Below, piece by piece: positions 47,474 through 57,296 of a stretch of 64,000 nt of DNA (the stretch's first letter is position 1; each line of letters opens with the position of its first letter). Source of the DNA: Ferrovibrio sp. (GTDB lineage Bacteria > Pseudomonadota > Alphaproteobacteria > Ferrovibrionales > Ferrovibrionaceae); the NCBI RefSeq assembly GCF_002796975.1, contig NZ_PEKV01000004.1, forward strand, positions 153,197-217,196, in the 5' to 3' direction. The notes beneath the pieces were generated by a model. That model was given only the letters and a program-made list of their open reading frames with translations, ran no database searches and had not been told where the DNA came from. A program made the translations under genes and the position numbers.

Positions 47474-47882
47474 CGATCAATCTCCTCTCCACCTCGATCA
47501 GCCGGCGGGCAAGCTTCAGGAGCTTGAAGTAGTCCTTCTGAGCCAGAGCCGCGCCAATGTTGCCGATCAGGGCATGTGTACTCGGTGCAGCCTTAACGAA
47601 CTCCATACAGGCATCTTTAGCCTTTGCGTAGTATTCGTCGTACTGCTCGTCCCAAAGATATGCCAACTGGCAGTAGAAGTAGATTCTCTTGGCACCGGTA
47701 TCGACATCTTCCGGCTTCATTATGTGCTTTTCACGCAGAAATGATGCTTTATTTTCGATAACGATGCTGGCCGATTTGGAAAGGCTGAGCACCGCACGAT
47801 TTAGTATGAATTTCTCACCTGCCTTGAGCGTAATGATGAGCGGCACAGCATCTGGAGGGGTTGTAACGTCCCCTCCCTCCAT
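47430..47882 (-). CDS. flbT: Flagellin translation repressor FlbT
   Basis: FlbT binds flagellin mRNA leaders and represses translation in Caulobacter. The 150-residue protein has PLIITLKAGEKFILNRAVLSL, NKASFLREKHIMKPEDVDTGAKRIYFYCQLAYL and the helical C-terminus with YFKLLKLARRLIEVE. ATG 47882 is the longest start. Family proteins begin MPL, so GTG 47846 (fM-P-L-I-I-T-L) is a strong alternative; neither has a clear ribosome-binding site. No flagellin gene is in the window. Confidence 0.92.
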   Translation of the reverse strand: MEGGDVTTPPDAVPLIITLKAGEKFILNRAVLSLSKSASIVIENKASFLREKHIMKPEDVDTGAKRIYFYCQLAYLWDEQYDEYYAKAKDACMEFVKAAPSTHALIGNIGAALAQKDYFKLLKLARRLIEVERRLIDVGKKPVSDSAERP

Positions 47883-48129
47883 ATCAGGTTGACACCCGAA
47901 AAGGGCTATCCCGCTTCCGCCGCCCCGTCAAGAAACCCTGCGGAAATGGCCTAAAAGAAAGCAGAAAGTGCCGGCCCGGCGTATACCGCTTATTAACCGA
48001 GCCGCCAGCTTCGCCGCTGACGCGGTCGCGCAGACGTGATCGTACCCCTCCGCCAGGCAGACTCCCGTCGGCTCCCTTTCGGTATCTCGTCCATCAACTG
48101 CACGTCATTGATCCGCTATAGTGTCCGGC
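47883..48129. other. Divergent non-coding region between flbT and the acyl-CoA ligase
   Basis: 247 bases without a supported gene. It must hold the promoters of flbT (leftward) and the ligase (rightward). I could not identify either with confidence. Confidence 0.4.
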
Positions 48130-50823
48130 ATGACCGTCCGTAACCTCGACAAACTCTTCGCGCCGAAGTCGGTCGCCGTGATCGGCGCCTCGGGCCAGCC
48201 GGCCCGCGTCGGCAACGTCGTACTCGCCAACCTGATCCGCGGCGGCTTCGCCGGACCGGTCTGGCCGGTCAATCCGAAATACCGCACGCTGGAGGGCCTG
48301 CCCTGCTACGCGGACGTGCGCGCCCTGCCCGGCACTCCCGACCTTGCCGTCATCGTCGTGCCGCCGGCGGCTGTGCCGGGGCAGATCGCCGCGCTGGGCG
48401 AAATCGGCTGCCGCGCCGCCGTGGTGCTGACCGCAGGCCTGTCGACGCAGATGGCACCGGACGGCCGTACCCTGCAGCAAGCCATGCTGGATGCCGCCAA
48501 GCCCCATCTGCTGCGCATCCTCGGCCCCAATGGCATCGGCACGATGATTCCCGGCCTGAAGCTGAATGCCAGCTTCGCCCACACCGAAGCGCAGCCCGGC
48601 CAGCTGGCCTTCGTCAGCCAGTCGGGTGCGCTCTGCACTATCGTGCTCGACTGGGCCAGGCAGCATGGCATCGGCTTCAGCCATTTCCTCTCGGTCGGCG
48701 ATTCTGCCGACGTCGATTTCGGCGACATCATCGACTATCTCGCTTCCGATCCGCAGACGCGCGCAATCCTGCTCTACATCGAGTCCGTCAAGAATGCGCG
48801 CAAGTTCATGTCGGCGGCGCGCGCGGCGGCGCGCAACAAACCAATCGTGGCGGTGAAATCCGGCCGCAATGCCCGCGCCGCCCAGGCCGCCGCCTCGCAT
48901 ACCGGCGCACTGGCCGGCGGCGACGATGTCTATACCGCAGCGCTCAGCCGCGCCGGCATCCTGCGTGTCGATGGCGTCGAGGAACTGTTCGATACCGTTG
49001 AGACGCTGGCGCGCAGCCGCCGCCTGCCCGGCGAGCGGCTGGCCATCATCACCAACGGCGGCGGACCCGGCGTGATGGCGGTGGACGAACTGATCGAACG
49101 CGGCGGCATGCTTGCCGATCTGCAGTCAGAAACGCTGGCGGCACTGGATAAGGTGCTGCCGCCGACCTGGTCGCATGGCAATCCGGTCGACATCATCGGC
49201 GACGCGCCGAGCCAGCGTTACACCGATGCGCTGAAGATCGTGCTGGCCGATACGAATGTGGATGCCGTGCTGGTGATGCATGCGCCGACCGCCATCGTGC
49301 CATCGCTGGAACCGGCGCAGGCGGTGATTGCGGCGGCGCGCAACTCACCGAAAAATGTTCTGACCTGCTGGTCGGGTGGCGAAGCCGTACAAGCGGCACG
49401 GCGCGCCTTTGCCGAAGCCGGGCTGGTCTCTTACGAGACCCCCGATGCAGCAGCGCGCGCCTTCATGCATATGGTGAACTATCGCCGCAATACGAAGAAC
49501 CTGATGGAAATTCCGGCTGAGCTGCCGGAGGATTTCGCACCCGACCATGCATCCGTGCGCGCAGTGATCGGCACCGCGCTGGCCGAAGGCCGCAGCATGC
49601 TGAACGAGATCGAAGGCAAGCGGATTCTCGCTGCCTATGGCATTCCGGCGGTGGCGACCGAGGCCGCTGCCGATCCGGCCTCTGCGGCAGTGGCGGCACA
49701 TCGCATCAGCTATCCGGTGGCGCTCAAGATCCTGTCGCCCGATATCACGCATAAATCCGATGTCGGCGGCGTGGCTCTGAATTTGAGCAGCGAGGCCGAG
49801 CTGGTCACCGCCGCCGAGGCCATGCTGACCCGCGTGCGCGAACGCCGACCCGACGCACGCATCGACGGCTTTGCCATTCAGGCAATGATTCGCCGGCCGC
49901 GCGCACATGAGTTGATCGTCGGTGCGCTGACCGATCCGATCTTCGGTCCCGCCATCATGTTCGGCCAGGGTGGCGTCGGCGTCGAGGTGATCGGCGACCG
50001 CGCCGTGGCCCTGCCGCCACTGAACATGCATCTGGCGCTCGACCTGATCGACCGCACCAAGGTGAGCCGCCTGATGGCCGGCTATCGCGACTTCCCGCCG
50101 GTCGACCGCAATGCGCTGGCCGCCTTGCTGATCCGCGTGGCGCAGATGATTTCCGACCATGCCGAGATCGCCGAATGCGACATAAACCCGCTCTATGCCG
50201 ACGATCAGGGCATGCTGGCCCTGGATGCCCGCATGGTGATCCGGCCAAGCGCCGTGGTGGGCCATGACCGGCTGGCGATCCGCCCCTATCCGAGCGGACT
50301 GGAAGAAAACTTCACCCTCCGCAGCGGCGAGACCGTGCTGCTGCGTCCGGTGCGGCCGGAAGACGAGCCGGCGCATGAGGATTTCGTACACAGGGTTTCG
50401 GCCGAGGATTTCCGCCTGCGCTTCTTCTCGCCGCTGCGCCAGTTGCCGCATACCGAGATGGCGCGTTTTACCCAGATCGACTACGAACGCGAGATGGCCT
50501 TCATCGCAACGCGCTCGGTCGACGATCGCAGCGAGACCCAGCATTCAGAAACATTGGGCGTGGTGCGGGCCATTACCGATCCCGACAACCTGCGCGCCGA
50601 ATTCGCCGTGCTGGTGCGCACCGACATGAAGGGCCAGGGCCTGGGCGAGGCTCTGATGCGGAAAATCATCGCCTATTGCCGGCAGCGCGGCACGCGCGAG
50701 ATCGTCGGCGACATCCTGCGCGAGAACCAGGCCATGCGCGCCCTGGCCTCCGAACTCGGCTTCCATCCGGTTGGTGCCGCAGGGTCCGACGTATTGGAAG
50801 TGCGGCTGCCTCTGCAGGGCTGA
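48130..50823 (+). CDS. ADP-forming acyl-CoA ligase fused to a GNAT acetyltransferase
   Basis: An 897-residue fusion. Residues about 1-450 form the CoA-binding/ligase part (VAVIGASGQPARVGN, then ASHTGALAGGDD with the likely phospho-His). Residues about 480-700 form an ATP-grasp domain (ALKILSPDITHKSDVGGVALNL, GGVGVEVIGD). Residues about 725-890 form a GNAT domain (LLRPVRPEDEPAHEDF, TDMKGQGLGEALMRKII, ILRENQAMRALASELGF). This is the architecture of Pat-type protein acetyltransferases that silence acetyl-CoA synthetase. Whether the ligase half is still catalytic is open. ATG 48130 is preferred over GTG 48121. Confidence 0.9.
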   Translation: MTVRNLDKLFAPKSVAVIGASGQPARVGNVVLANLIRGGFAGPVWPVNPKYRTLEGLPCYADVRALPGTPDLAVIVVPPAAVPGQIAALGEIGCRAAVVLTAGLSTQMAPDGRTLQQAMLDAAKPHLLRILGPNGIGTMIPGLKLNASFAHTEAQPGQLAFVSQSGALCTIVLDWARQHGIGFSHFLSVGDSADVDFGDIIDYLASDPQTRAILLYIESVKNARKFMSAARAAARNKPIVAVKSGRNARAAQAAASHTGALAGGDDVYTAALSRAGILRVDGVEELFDTVETLARSRRLPGERLAIITNGGGPGVMAVDELIERGGMLADLQSETLAALDKVLPPTWSHGNPVDIIGDAPSQRYTDALKIVLADTNVDAVLVMHAPTAIVPSLEPAQAVIAAARNSPKNVLTCWSGGEAVQAARRAFAEAGLVSYETPDAAARAFMHMVNYRRNTKNLMEIPAELPEDFAPDHASVRAVIGTALAEGRSMLNEIEGKRILAAYGIPAVATEAAADPASAAVAAHRISYPVALKILSPDITHKSDVGGVALNLSSEAELVTAAEAMLTRVRERRPDARIDGFAIQAMIRRPRAHELIVGALTDPIFGPAIMFGQGGVGVEVIGDRAVALPPLNMHLALDLIDRTKVSRLMAGYRDFPPVDRNALAALLIRVAQMISDHAEIAECDINPLYADDQGMLALDARMVIRPSAVVGHDRLAIRPYPSGLEENFTLRSGETVLLRPVRPEDEPAHEDFVHRVSAEDFRLRFFSPLRQLPHTEMARFTQIDYEREMAFIATRSVDDRSETQHSETLGVVRAITDPDNLRAEFAVLVRTDMKGQGLGEALMRKIIAYCRQRGTREIVGDILRENQAMRALASELGFHPVGAAGSDVLEVRLPLQG

Positions 50824-50934
50824 AAACACGCGGAATCACGGCTTTTCCCCAGCTTTCCGTAGGGTTGCCCCTGCCCTGTCGGCCCACTATCTTAAGTCAT
50901 CAGCCGGGCGGTGGGCCCGAAGCAGCAGTGCCTC

Positions 50935-51927
50935 ATGATCGATCCTTTCGGCCGTTCGATTTCCTACCTTCGCGTATCGGTCACCGACCGCTGCGACTTC
51001 CGTTGTGTCTACTGCATGGCGGAAGACATGACTTTCCTGCCCAAAGCCGATCTGCTCAGTCTGGAAGAACTCGACCGACTCTGCTCGGCTTTCGTTCGCA
51101 TGGGCGTCCGCAAGCTGCGCCTGACCGGCGGCGAGCCGCTGGTGCGGCGCGGCATCATGACGCTGATCGACAGCCTGGGCCGCCACCTGAAGACCGGCGC
51201 GCTGGACGAACTGACGCTGACCACCAATGGCAGCCAGCTGGAGAAATACGCCGACGGTCTTGCTGCCGCCGGTGTGAAGCGCATCAACGTCTCTCTCGAC
51301 ACGCTGGATGCAGAAAAATTCACCGAGCTGACCCGCTGGGGCAAGCTCGACAAAGTGATGGCCGGATTGCAGGCAGCAAAACAAGCCGGCCTGCAGGTCA
51401 AGATCAATGCCGTCGCGCTGCGCGGCGTCAACGACATGGAATTCAACGACCTGATCGCCTGGTGCGGCGCCGAAGGCTTCGACCTCGTCTTCATCGAAGT
51501 GATGCCGATGGGCGAGATCGGCGAAGAGGCCCGCATAGACCAGTATATGCCGTTGTCGATGGCGCGCGCCCAGATCCAGCGTAAATGGACACTGGAAGAG
51601 ACCGATTACAAGACCGGCGGGCCGGCGCGCTATTACACCGTCGCCGAAACCGGGCGACGCCTCGGTTTCATCACGCCGCTGACGCATAACTTCTGCGAAA
51701 GCTGCAATCGCGTGCGATTGACCTGCACCGGCACGCTGTATATGTGCCTGGGCCAGAATGATGCCGCCGATCTGCGCGGCCCCCTGCGCGCATCACAGAG
51801 CGATGATCTGCTGGAAGACGCGATCCGCGCCGCCATTGCGCGCAAGCCCAAGGGCCACGACTTCATCATCGACCGCCGTCACGCTCCCACCGCGGTGCCG
51901 CGGCATATGAGCGTGACGGGCGGTTGA
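50935..51927 (+). CDS. moaA: GTP 3',8-cyclase (molybdenum cofactor)
   Basis: Radical-SAM enzyme starting molybdopterin synthesis. The 330-residue protein has the first 4Fe-4S motif CDFRCVYC (about 23-30), [10 protein letters not shown], and the second cluster motif [20 protein letters not shown]. It ends in the double glycine tail of the family. ATG 50935 ([10 protein letters not shown]) is the standard start; GTG 50911 is in frame upstream. No other moa genes are near. Confidence 0.96.
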   Translation: MIDPFGRSISYLRVSVTDRCDFRCVYCMAEDMTFLPKADLLSLEELDRLCSAFVRMGVRKLRLTGGEPLVRRGIMTLIDSLGRHLKTGALDELTLTTNGSQLEKYADGLAAAGVKRINVSLDTLDAEKFTELTRWGKLDKVMAGLQAAKQAGLQVKINAVALRGVNDMEFNDLIAWCGAEGFDLVFIEVMPMGEIGEEARIDQYMPLSMARAQIQRKWTLEETDYKTGGPARYYTVAETGRRLGFITPLTHNFCESCNRVRLTCTGTLYMCLGQNDAADLRGPLRASQSDDLLEDAIRAAIARKPKGHDFIIDRRHAPTAVPRHMSVTGG

Positions 51928-51930
51928 CGC

Positions 51931-53508
51931 TTAGTCTTTGCTCACGCCGTTGGCCAGCGTGTACTGGTCGGCGCGTGCCTTGTAGCTGAAGCCCTTGCGC
52001 AGGCCCCAGCTGGTCACTTCCGTATGCAACGGAATCAGCGCCTGGTCATCCAGCGCCATCTTCGAGCTCTGCTGCAACAACGCCTCGCGCTTGGCATTGT
52101 CCACCGTCGTGATCGCCTGTTCGATGATGGCATCGAGCTTCGGATTGGAATAGCGCGTCTTGTTGGCGGCGCCGAACCCCTTGTCGCGATTCATCGTGGC
52201 CACGATGGAGCGTAGCGGGTTCGACATCTCGCCGGTGCCAGCTGCCCAACCGACCAGGCCAGCGGAATACTTATACTGGTCGCGGTTCTTGAAGAAGACC
52301 GTAGCATTCACCGCTTCCACCTTGGTCTTCACGCCGATGCGCGTCCATTGCGACGCCACTGCCTGCGCCACTTCGGCATCGTTGATGTAGCGGTTGTTGG
52401 GTGAGCCCAGCGTGATCGAGAAGCCGTTCGGATAGCCGGCATCGGCCAGCAGCTTCTTTGCCGCATCCGGATTATAGGTCTCGGGCTTGGCGTCCTTGCG
52501 GGTGCCGAACATCGGGCTGGGCAGGAAATCGCCGGCGGGCGTGCCCAGGCCTTCCATGATGCGGCTGGTAATCGCGTCGCGATTGATCGCCATGGAGAGC
52601 GCCTTGCGCACGCGCACATCCTTCAGGGGATTCTTGCCATCTGCATCCGGAATACCGGCGGTCGGCTCGCTCTGGTCGAGCGAGATGTAGATCAGCCGGT
52701 TCGAGACCGTGTCGCTGATCTTCACATTCGGATTGTCGCGCAGCTTCTTCATATCGGCTGGCGGCGGATTCTCGATCATGTCGACATCGCCGGCCAGCAA
52801 TGCAGCGACGCGGGCCGCATCATTTGACATCGGGCGGTAGATGACCTGCTGCCACTTCGGCTTGCCGCCCCAGTAATCCGGGTTCGCCACCAGCACCAGC
52901 CGATTGCCACGCGTCCATTCCGCGAATTTATACGGACCCGTGCCGACCAGACCCTGGCCATGATTCAGTGCCTCCGTGGTCATGCCCTCGGCGACATCGG
53001 CCTTGGCAGCCTTCGCCGACATGATCGCCACGCGGCTGAGATCGTTGGGCAGCAGCGGCGTCGGCACCTTGGTGATGAAGTGCACGGTGAAGTCGTCGAT
53101 CGCCTTTACTTCGCTGGCGGTGCGGGTGAACAGCGTGAAGGGTGATGGGCTGTTCGGCACCTTGGCCGGACGCGCCATCGAGAAGACGACGTCGGCGGCG
53201 GTGAACGGCGAGCCGTCGTGGAATTTCACACCGCGGCGCAGCTTGAACTCCCAGGTCGTCTCGTTGATCGCCCGCCAGCTCTCGGCCAGGCTGGGCGTCA
53301 GCTGCTGCGTCTCGTCCTGCTGAATCAGCGTGTTGAAGATCGTATAAGCGATCTGGTTGTTGACCGTCAGGTTGAAGTAATGCGGGTCGAGCGAATTCAG
53401 GTCCGTCGAAAGCCCGATCCGCAGTTCCTGCGCCTGCACGCCAGTAGCCACGCCAGCTGCCAGAATCGCCGCCGCCGTCAGCTGTCGCCAATCCAGACTC
53501 ATCATCAC
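51931..53508 (-). CDS. Peptide/solute-binding protein of an ABC importer, paralogue 1
   Basis: A 525-residue family 5 extracellular binding protein. The signal peptide ends GVATGVQAQ; the mature chain has RIGLSTDLNSLDPHY, a YxFAEWTRGNRLVLVANPDYWGG block and VRKALSMAINRDAI, as in the DppA/OppA family. The ligand is not known. No permease or ATPase gene is nearby. It is highly similar along its length to the protein at 54980-56563. Confidence 0.92.
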   Translation of the reverse strand: MMMSLDWRQLTAAAILAAGVATGVQAQELRIGLSTDLNSLDPHYFNLTVNNQIAYTIFNTLIQQDETQQLTPSLAESWRAINETTWEFKLRRGVKFHDGSPFTAADVVFSMARPAKVPNSPSPFTLFTRTASEVKAIDDFTVHFITKVPTPLLPNDLSRVAIMSAKAAKADVAEGMTTEALNHGQGLVGTGPYKFAEWTRGNRLVLVANPDYWGGKPKWQQVIYRPMSNDAARVAALLAGDVDMIENPPPADMKKLRDNPNVKISDTVSNRLIYISLDQSEPTAGIPDADGKNPLKDVRVRKALSMAINRDAITSRIMEGLGTPAGDFLPSPMFGTRKDAKPETYNPDAAKKLLADAGYPNGFSITLGSPNNRYINDAEVAQAVASQWTRIGVKTKVEAVNATVFFKNRDQYKYSAGLVGWAAGTGEMSNPLRSIVATMNRDKGFGAANKTRYSNPKLDAIIEQAITTVDNAKREALLQQSSKMALDDQALIPLHTEVTSWGLRKGFSYKARADQYTLANGVSKD

Positions 53509-53521
53509 ACCCTCTGCTTGA

Positions 53522-54031
53522 TTATTTCAGTGCAATCCGATGCGCAAAGTTCTGCCCATCGGAAATGGTCAGTTCGTCGAAACCCAGCATGCGCGCCAGA
53601 TCGAGGAAGGTAAACATGTCCTGTACATTATTTTCACGGAAGATCGGGCTGGTGCGCGCGATGCTGGTCATCTGCGCCAGCACGGCGCGCGCCTGGTAGA
53701 TGCCGCGGAAGCCGTTGCTGCCGATGCCAACGATGATCAGCCGTTCGAACTGCTCGCCTTTGGCAAACATCACGAAGCTGGGCGGATAGGGCCGCTGATT
53801 TTGCTGGTAGGCCAATCCGGTGATGAAATTGAGCCGCAGATCGCTGCTCGCCTCGGGCATCACCACGGCACGCGCCTTGTAGACCTCGCGCGAGGTGATC
53901 GGCGGATAGTAGTAGCCGGCATGGCGGTCGTTCTCGGCCGCCGCCCCAAACGACCACATGGTGGCCGGCAGCAGCAGGATCGCAAACCCTGCCGCCAGCA
54001 TGATGCGCCGTATCGCGTTTCGATTTGCCAT
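53522..54031 (-). CDS. Conserved exported protein of unknown function
   Basis: A 169-residue protein: one hydrophobic N-terminal segment ([23 protein letters not shown]) as signal or anchor, then [37 protein letters not shown], FRARAVLAxMTS-like [12 protein letters not shown], and [17 protein letters not shown] plus a terminal FAHRIALK. I recall similar alphaproteobacterial proteins but no proven role. ATG 54031 has GGGAGAG just upstream. It is 13 bases upstream of paralogue 1 of the binding proteins and diverges from nadK. Confidence 0.75.
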   Translation of the reverse strand: MANRNAIRRIMLAAGFAILLLPATMWSFGAAAENDRHAGYYYPPITSREVYKARAVVMPEASSDLRLNFITGLAYQQNQRPYPPSFVMFAKGEQFERLIIVGIGSNGFRGIYQARAVLAQMTSIARTSPIFRENNVQDMFTFLDLARMLGFDELTISDGQNFAHRIALK

Positions 54032-54141
54032 TCTCTCCCCCAGTTCCCCGTCCCCGACGTGCAGTCCGGGGCTTCCGCCCCCCGTGTCACTGGTTATACT
54101 GGCCGGGATTTTACCCCCCTCCAGGCCGGGCACGTATTCGA

Positions 54142-54912
54142 ATGACGCATGTTAGCAAGATCGCCTTTGTCGCGGCCAGAGGCGATACCGCCGAGGCGGC
54201 GCGCGAACGGCTGGCCTCCCGCTACGGCGACTGTCCGGCCAAGAAAGCCGAGGTGATCGTGGCACTGGGCGGCGATGGCTTCATGCTGCAGACCCTGCAC
54301 CAGCATATGATGGCCGACATCCCGATCTATGGGATGAACCAGGGCACCGTCGGCTTCCTGATGAACGAATACAGCGAAGACGGCCTGCCCGAACGGCTGG
54401 CGGATGCGCAGTCGGCCCGGCTGCACCCGTTGCGCATGCGCGCCGTCAGCGTGACAGGCACCAGCCATGAGGCGCTGGCGATCAACGAGGTGGCGCTGCT
54501 GCGCCAGACCCGCCAGAGCGCCAAGCTGCGTATCTCGATCGACGGCACCGTGCGAGTGCCCGAACTGGTCTGCGACGGCGCCATGGTGGCGACGCCGGCG
54601 GGCTCCACCGCCTACAACCTCTCCGCCCATGGCCCGGTTCTGCCACTCTCAGCCGGCGTGCTGGCGCTGACACCGATCAGCGCCTTCCGCCCGCGACGCT
54701 GGCGCGGCGCCCTGCTCGGCCGCTCGGCCACGGTGAAGATCGAGGTGCTGGAAACCGACAAACGCCCGGTTTCGGCTACGGCGGATTTCGACGAAGTGCG
54801 CAAGGTAGCCAGCGTGGAGATCGCCGAGGCGCCGGAGATCAGCCTGCGTCTGCTGTTCGATGCCGGCCATGGCCTCGAAGAGCGCATTCTGAACGAACAG
54901 TTCCTCACTTAA
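54142..54912 (+). CDS. nadK: NAD kinase
   Basis: Phosphorylates NAD to NADP. The 256-residue protein has the GGDG motif in [33 protein letters not shown] and the substrate loop [24 protein letters not shown] 54142 (MTHVSKIAF) is the family-like start. A shared bidirectional terminator follows. Confidence 0.95.
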   Translation: MTHVSKIAFVAARGDTAEAARERLASRYGDCPAKKAEVIVALGGDGFMLQTLHQHMMADIPIYGMNQGTVGFLMNEYSEDGLPERLADAQSARLHPLRMRAVSVTGTSHEALAINEVALLRQTRQSAKLRISIDGTVRVPELVCDGAMVATPAGSTAYNLSAHGPVLPLSAGVLALTPISAFRPRRWRGALLGRSATVKIEVLETDKRPVSATADFDEVRKVASVEIAEAPEISLRLLFDAGHGLEERILNEQFLT

Positions 54913-54927
54913 AGGCCGCCGGAAAAG

Positions 54928-54959
54928 AAAACGCCGCGGCATTGCTGCCGCGGCGTTTC
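54928..54959. terminator. Bidirectional terminator between nadK and the binding-protein gene
   Basis: A perfect 13-base-pair stem AAACGCCGCGGCA/TGCCGCGGCGTTT with loop TTGC, with A residues on the left and T on the right, serves both convergent genes. Confidence 0.85.
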
Positions 54960-54979
54960 TGTCTACGATGTGACCGCGA

Positions 54980-56563
54980 TCAGTTGCGCGTCACGCCATT
55001 GGCAAAGGTGTACTGATCGGCGCGCGCCTTGTAGCTCAGGCCCTTGCGGGTGGCCCAGGGCGTCACTTCGATATGGATCGGGATCAGCGCCTGATCGTCG
55101 AGTGCCATTTTCGAGGCCTGCTGCAGCAGGGCCTCGCGCTTGGTATCGTCCACGGTCTTCAGCGCTTCTTCCAGCACCGCATCCATCTTCGGATTGGAAT
55201 AGCGGCCCTTGTTGGTGGTGCCCATGCCCTTGTCCTTGTTGGGCGTGGCGACCAGCGCACGCAACGGATCCGACATCTCGCCGGTGCCGGCACCCCAGCC
55301 CGCGAGATAAGCTGAATAGGCATGGGAGTCGCGGTTCTTGAAGAATACGGTCTTGGTCACGGCTTCAACCTTGGTCTTCACCCCGATGCGGGTCCATTGC
55401 GAGGCCACCGCCTGCGAGATTTCCGCGTCGTTGATATAGCGGTCGTTCGGCGTACCGAGCGTGATCGAGAAGCCGTTCGGATACCCGGCTTCCGCCAGCA
55501 GCTTCTTTGCCTGATCCGGGTCGTACTTGTCCGGCTTGGCATCCTTGCGGGTACCGAACATGGGATAAGGCAGGAAGTCGCCAGTCGGCTGGCCGAGGCC
55601 TTCCATGACGCGATCGGCGATCGCCTGCCGGTTGATGGCCATCGACAGCGCCTTGCGCACGCGCACATCCTTCAGCGGGTTCTTGCCGTTCGCGTCCGGG
55701 ATGCCGACGGTGGTCGGATCCGAGAAGCTGTCGAGATGGATGTAGATCAGGCGGTTCGAAACGGCCTGGCTGATCTTCACATTCGGATTGGCGCGCAGCT
55801 TCTTGAGATCGGCCGGCGGCGGATTCTCGACCATGTCGACATCGCCCGACAGCAAGGCGGCAACGCGCGCGGCATCGTTCGACATCGGACGGTAAGTCAC
55901 CTTCTCCCAGTTCGGCTTGCCGCCCCAGTAGGTTTTGTTGGCTTCGACCACCAGCCGGTTGCCGCGCACCCATTCGACATACTTGTACGGACCGGTGCCA
56001 ACCAGGCCCTCGCCCTTCGACAGGGCCTCGGTGGTCATGCCTTCGGCGACGCCGCTCTTGGCGGCCTCGGCCGACATGATGGCGACACGGCTGAGATCGG
56101 TCGGCAGCAGCGGATACGGCGCCTTGGTGACGAAATGAATCGTGTAATCGTCCACCACCTTCATTTCGGCGATCGAGCGCGTGAAGATGATCATCGACGA
56201 CGGACTGTTCGGCACCTTGGCCGGGCGGTTGATCGAGAACACCACGTCGGCGGCATTAAACGGCGTACCGTCATGGAATTTCACGCCCTTGCGCAGCTTG
56301 AATTCCCAGGTGGTTTCGTTGATCGGCTTCCAGCTCTCGGCCAGACCCGGCACCAGCTTCTGGTTCTCATCCTGCAGGATCAGCGTGTCGAAGATCGTAT
56401 AGGCGATCTGATTGTTCGGACCGAGATTGTGGTAATGCGGATCGAGCGCGCTCGGCTCGGCCGACAGTCCGATCTTGAGCTCCTGCGCCAGTACCGGACC
56501 CGCCATCAGGCCGGCCGACAGCGCGACAGCCGCGGTCAGCGTTTTCCATCGCATCATCATCAT
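54980..56563 (-). CDS. Peptide/solute-binding protein of an ABC importer, paralogue 2
   Basis: A 527-residue family 5 binding protein. The signal peptide ends AGPVLAQ, followed by KIGLSAEPSALDPHYHNL and the same conserved blocks as paralogue 1, including SNDAARVAALLSGDVDM, ENPPPADLKKLR and TRKDAKPDKY. The two proteins look co-linear without insertions, so a duplication within this lineage is likely. No ABC permease genes adjoin. Confidence 0.92.
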   Translation of the reverse strand: MMMMRWKTLTAAVALSAGLMAGPVLAQELKIGLSAEPSALDPHYHNLGPNNQIAYTIFDTLILQDENQKLVPGLAESWKPINETTWEFKLRKGVKFHDGTPFNAADVVFSINRPAKVPNSPSSMIIFTRSIAEMKVVDDYTIHFVTKAPYPLLPTDLSRVAIMSAEAAKSGVAEGMTTEALSKGEGLVGTGPYKYVEWVRGNRLVVEANKTYWGGKPNWEKVTYRPMSNDAARVAALLSGDVDMVENPPPADLKKLRANPNVKISQAVSNRLIYIHLDSFSDPTTVGIPDANGKNPLKDVRVRKALSMAINRQAIADRVMEGLGQPTGDFLPYPMFGTRKDAKPDKYDPDQAKKLLAEAGYPNGFSITLGTPNDRYINDAEISQAVASQWTRIGVKTKVEAVTKTVFFKNRDSHAYSAYLAGWGAGTGEMSDPLRALVATPNKDKGMGTTNKGRYSNPKMDAVLEEALKTVDDTKREALLQQASKMALDDQALIPIHIEVTPWATRKGLSYKARADQYTFANGVTRN

Positions 56564-56648
56564 CAGATTCGTCTCCCCTCAATGGGCGCCTCGTTGCGCC
56601 AGACTGGGAGGCAGCTTGCCGATTCAGGCGAAGCGAGACAAGGGTCGG

Positions 56649-57296
56649 CTAAATGACGAGTGCGATTGCGAACAGGATCAGGATCAGGCCCGCAATGCGG
56701 TTGATCCCGCGGCGCATTTCTGCACCCACGCGATGCCGCAGCGCGGCGATTCCGCCACTCAGCAGTGCCCACCACAGCAGCGAACCGATGAAAACTCCGG
56801 CAACCGCACTGGTCGCCGCGGCGAGGCTGGGATCGGCCGCGAGACCCAGGCCGGCGAACAGTGCCGCGAAAGAAAGAATTGTCGCCGGGTTGCTCATGGT
56901 CAGCGCAAAGGTGACGGCGAACAGCCGCAGCGGACTTCCCTGGCCGAATTGCTCTTGATTGGGCGCATTCGCAGCATCTTCCGTCGCCTGTGCCGACGAA
57001 AAAGTGCGCCAGCCGAGCCAGGCGATGAACAGCGCTCCGCCCCATTGCAGAATCTGCTGAACCGGCACCGGACCGGCCGTGCCGAGATTTCCGCCGAGCA
57101 GCACGGCGAAACCGGCAGCAGCCAGCGCGGCATAAAGCGCATCGGCGACTGCCGTACCGATTCCGCCGCTGAATCCGGTCCAGAATCCGCCAGCGAGGCT
57201 GCGCTGGATACACAGCACGCCGATCGGCCCCACGGGTGCTGCCACGGCAAGCCCGAGCAGGATGCCGCGCAGGAACAGATCCGCCTCCGGTATCAT
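56649..57296 (-). CDS. LysE/RhtB family amino-acid exporter
   Basis: A 215-residue membrane protein with about six helices and the LysE signatures GLAVAAPVGPIGVLCIQRSLAGG near the start and FALTMSNPATILSF in the middle. It probably exports an amino acid or analogue. ATG 57296 overlaps the upstream Lrp stop codon as ATGA, so regulator and transporter are coupled. Confidence 0.9.
   Translation of the reverse strand: MIPEADLFLRGILLGLAVAAPVGPIGVLCIQRSLAGGFWTGFSGGIGTAVADALYAALAAAGFAVLLGGNLGTAGPVPVQQILQWGGALFIAWLGWRTFSSAQATEDAANAPNQEQFGQGSPLRLFAVTFALTMSNPATILSFAALFAGLGLAADPSLAAATSAVAGVFIGSLLWWALLSGGIAALRHRVGAEMRRGINRIAGLILILFAIALVI

Noticed and set aside
47973..47990. GGCAC...TGC on the minus strand upstream of flbT as a sigma-54 flagellar promoter
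   Set aside because: The GG and GC elements are eight bases apart, not the ten needed for sigma-54.
53522..54031. Assignment as a molybdenum cofactor protein because moaA is near
   Set aside because: No MobA or other cofactor motif is visible; closeness alone is not evidence.
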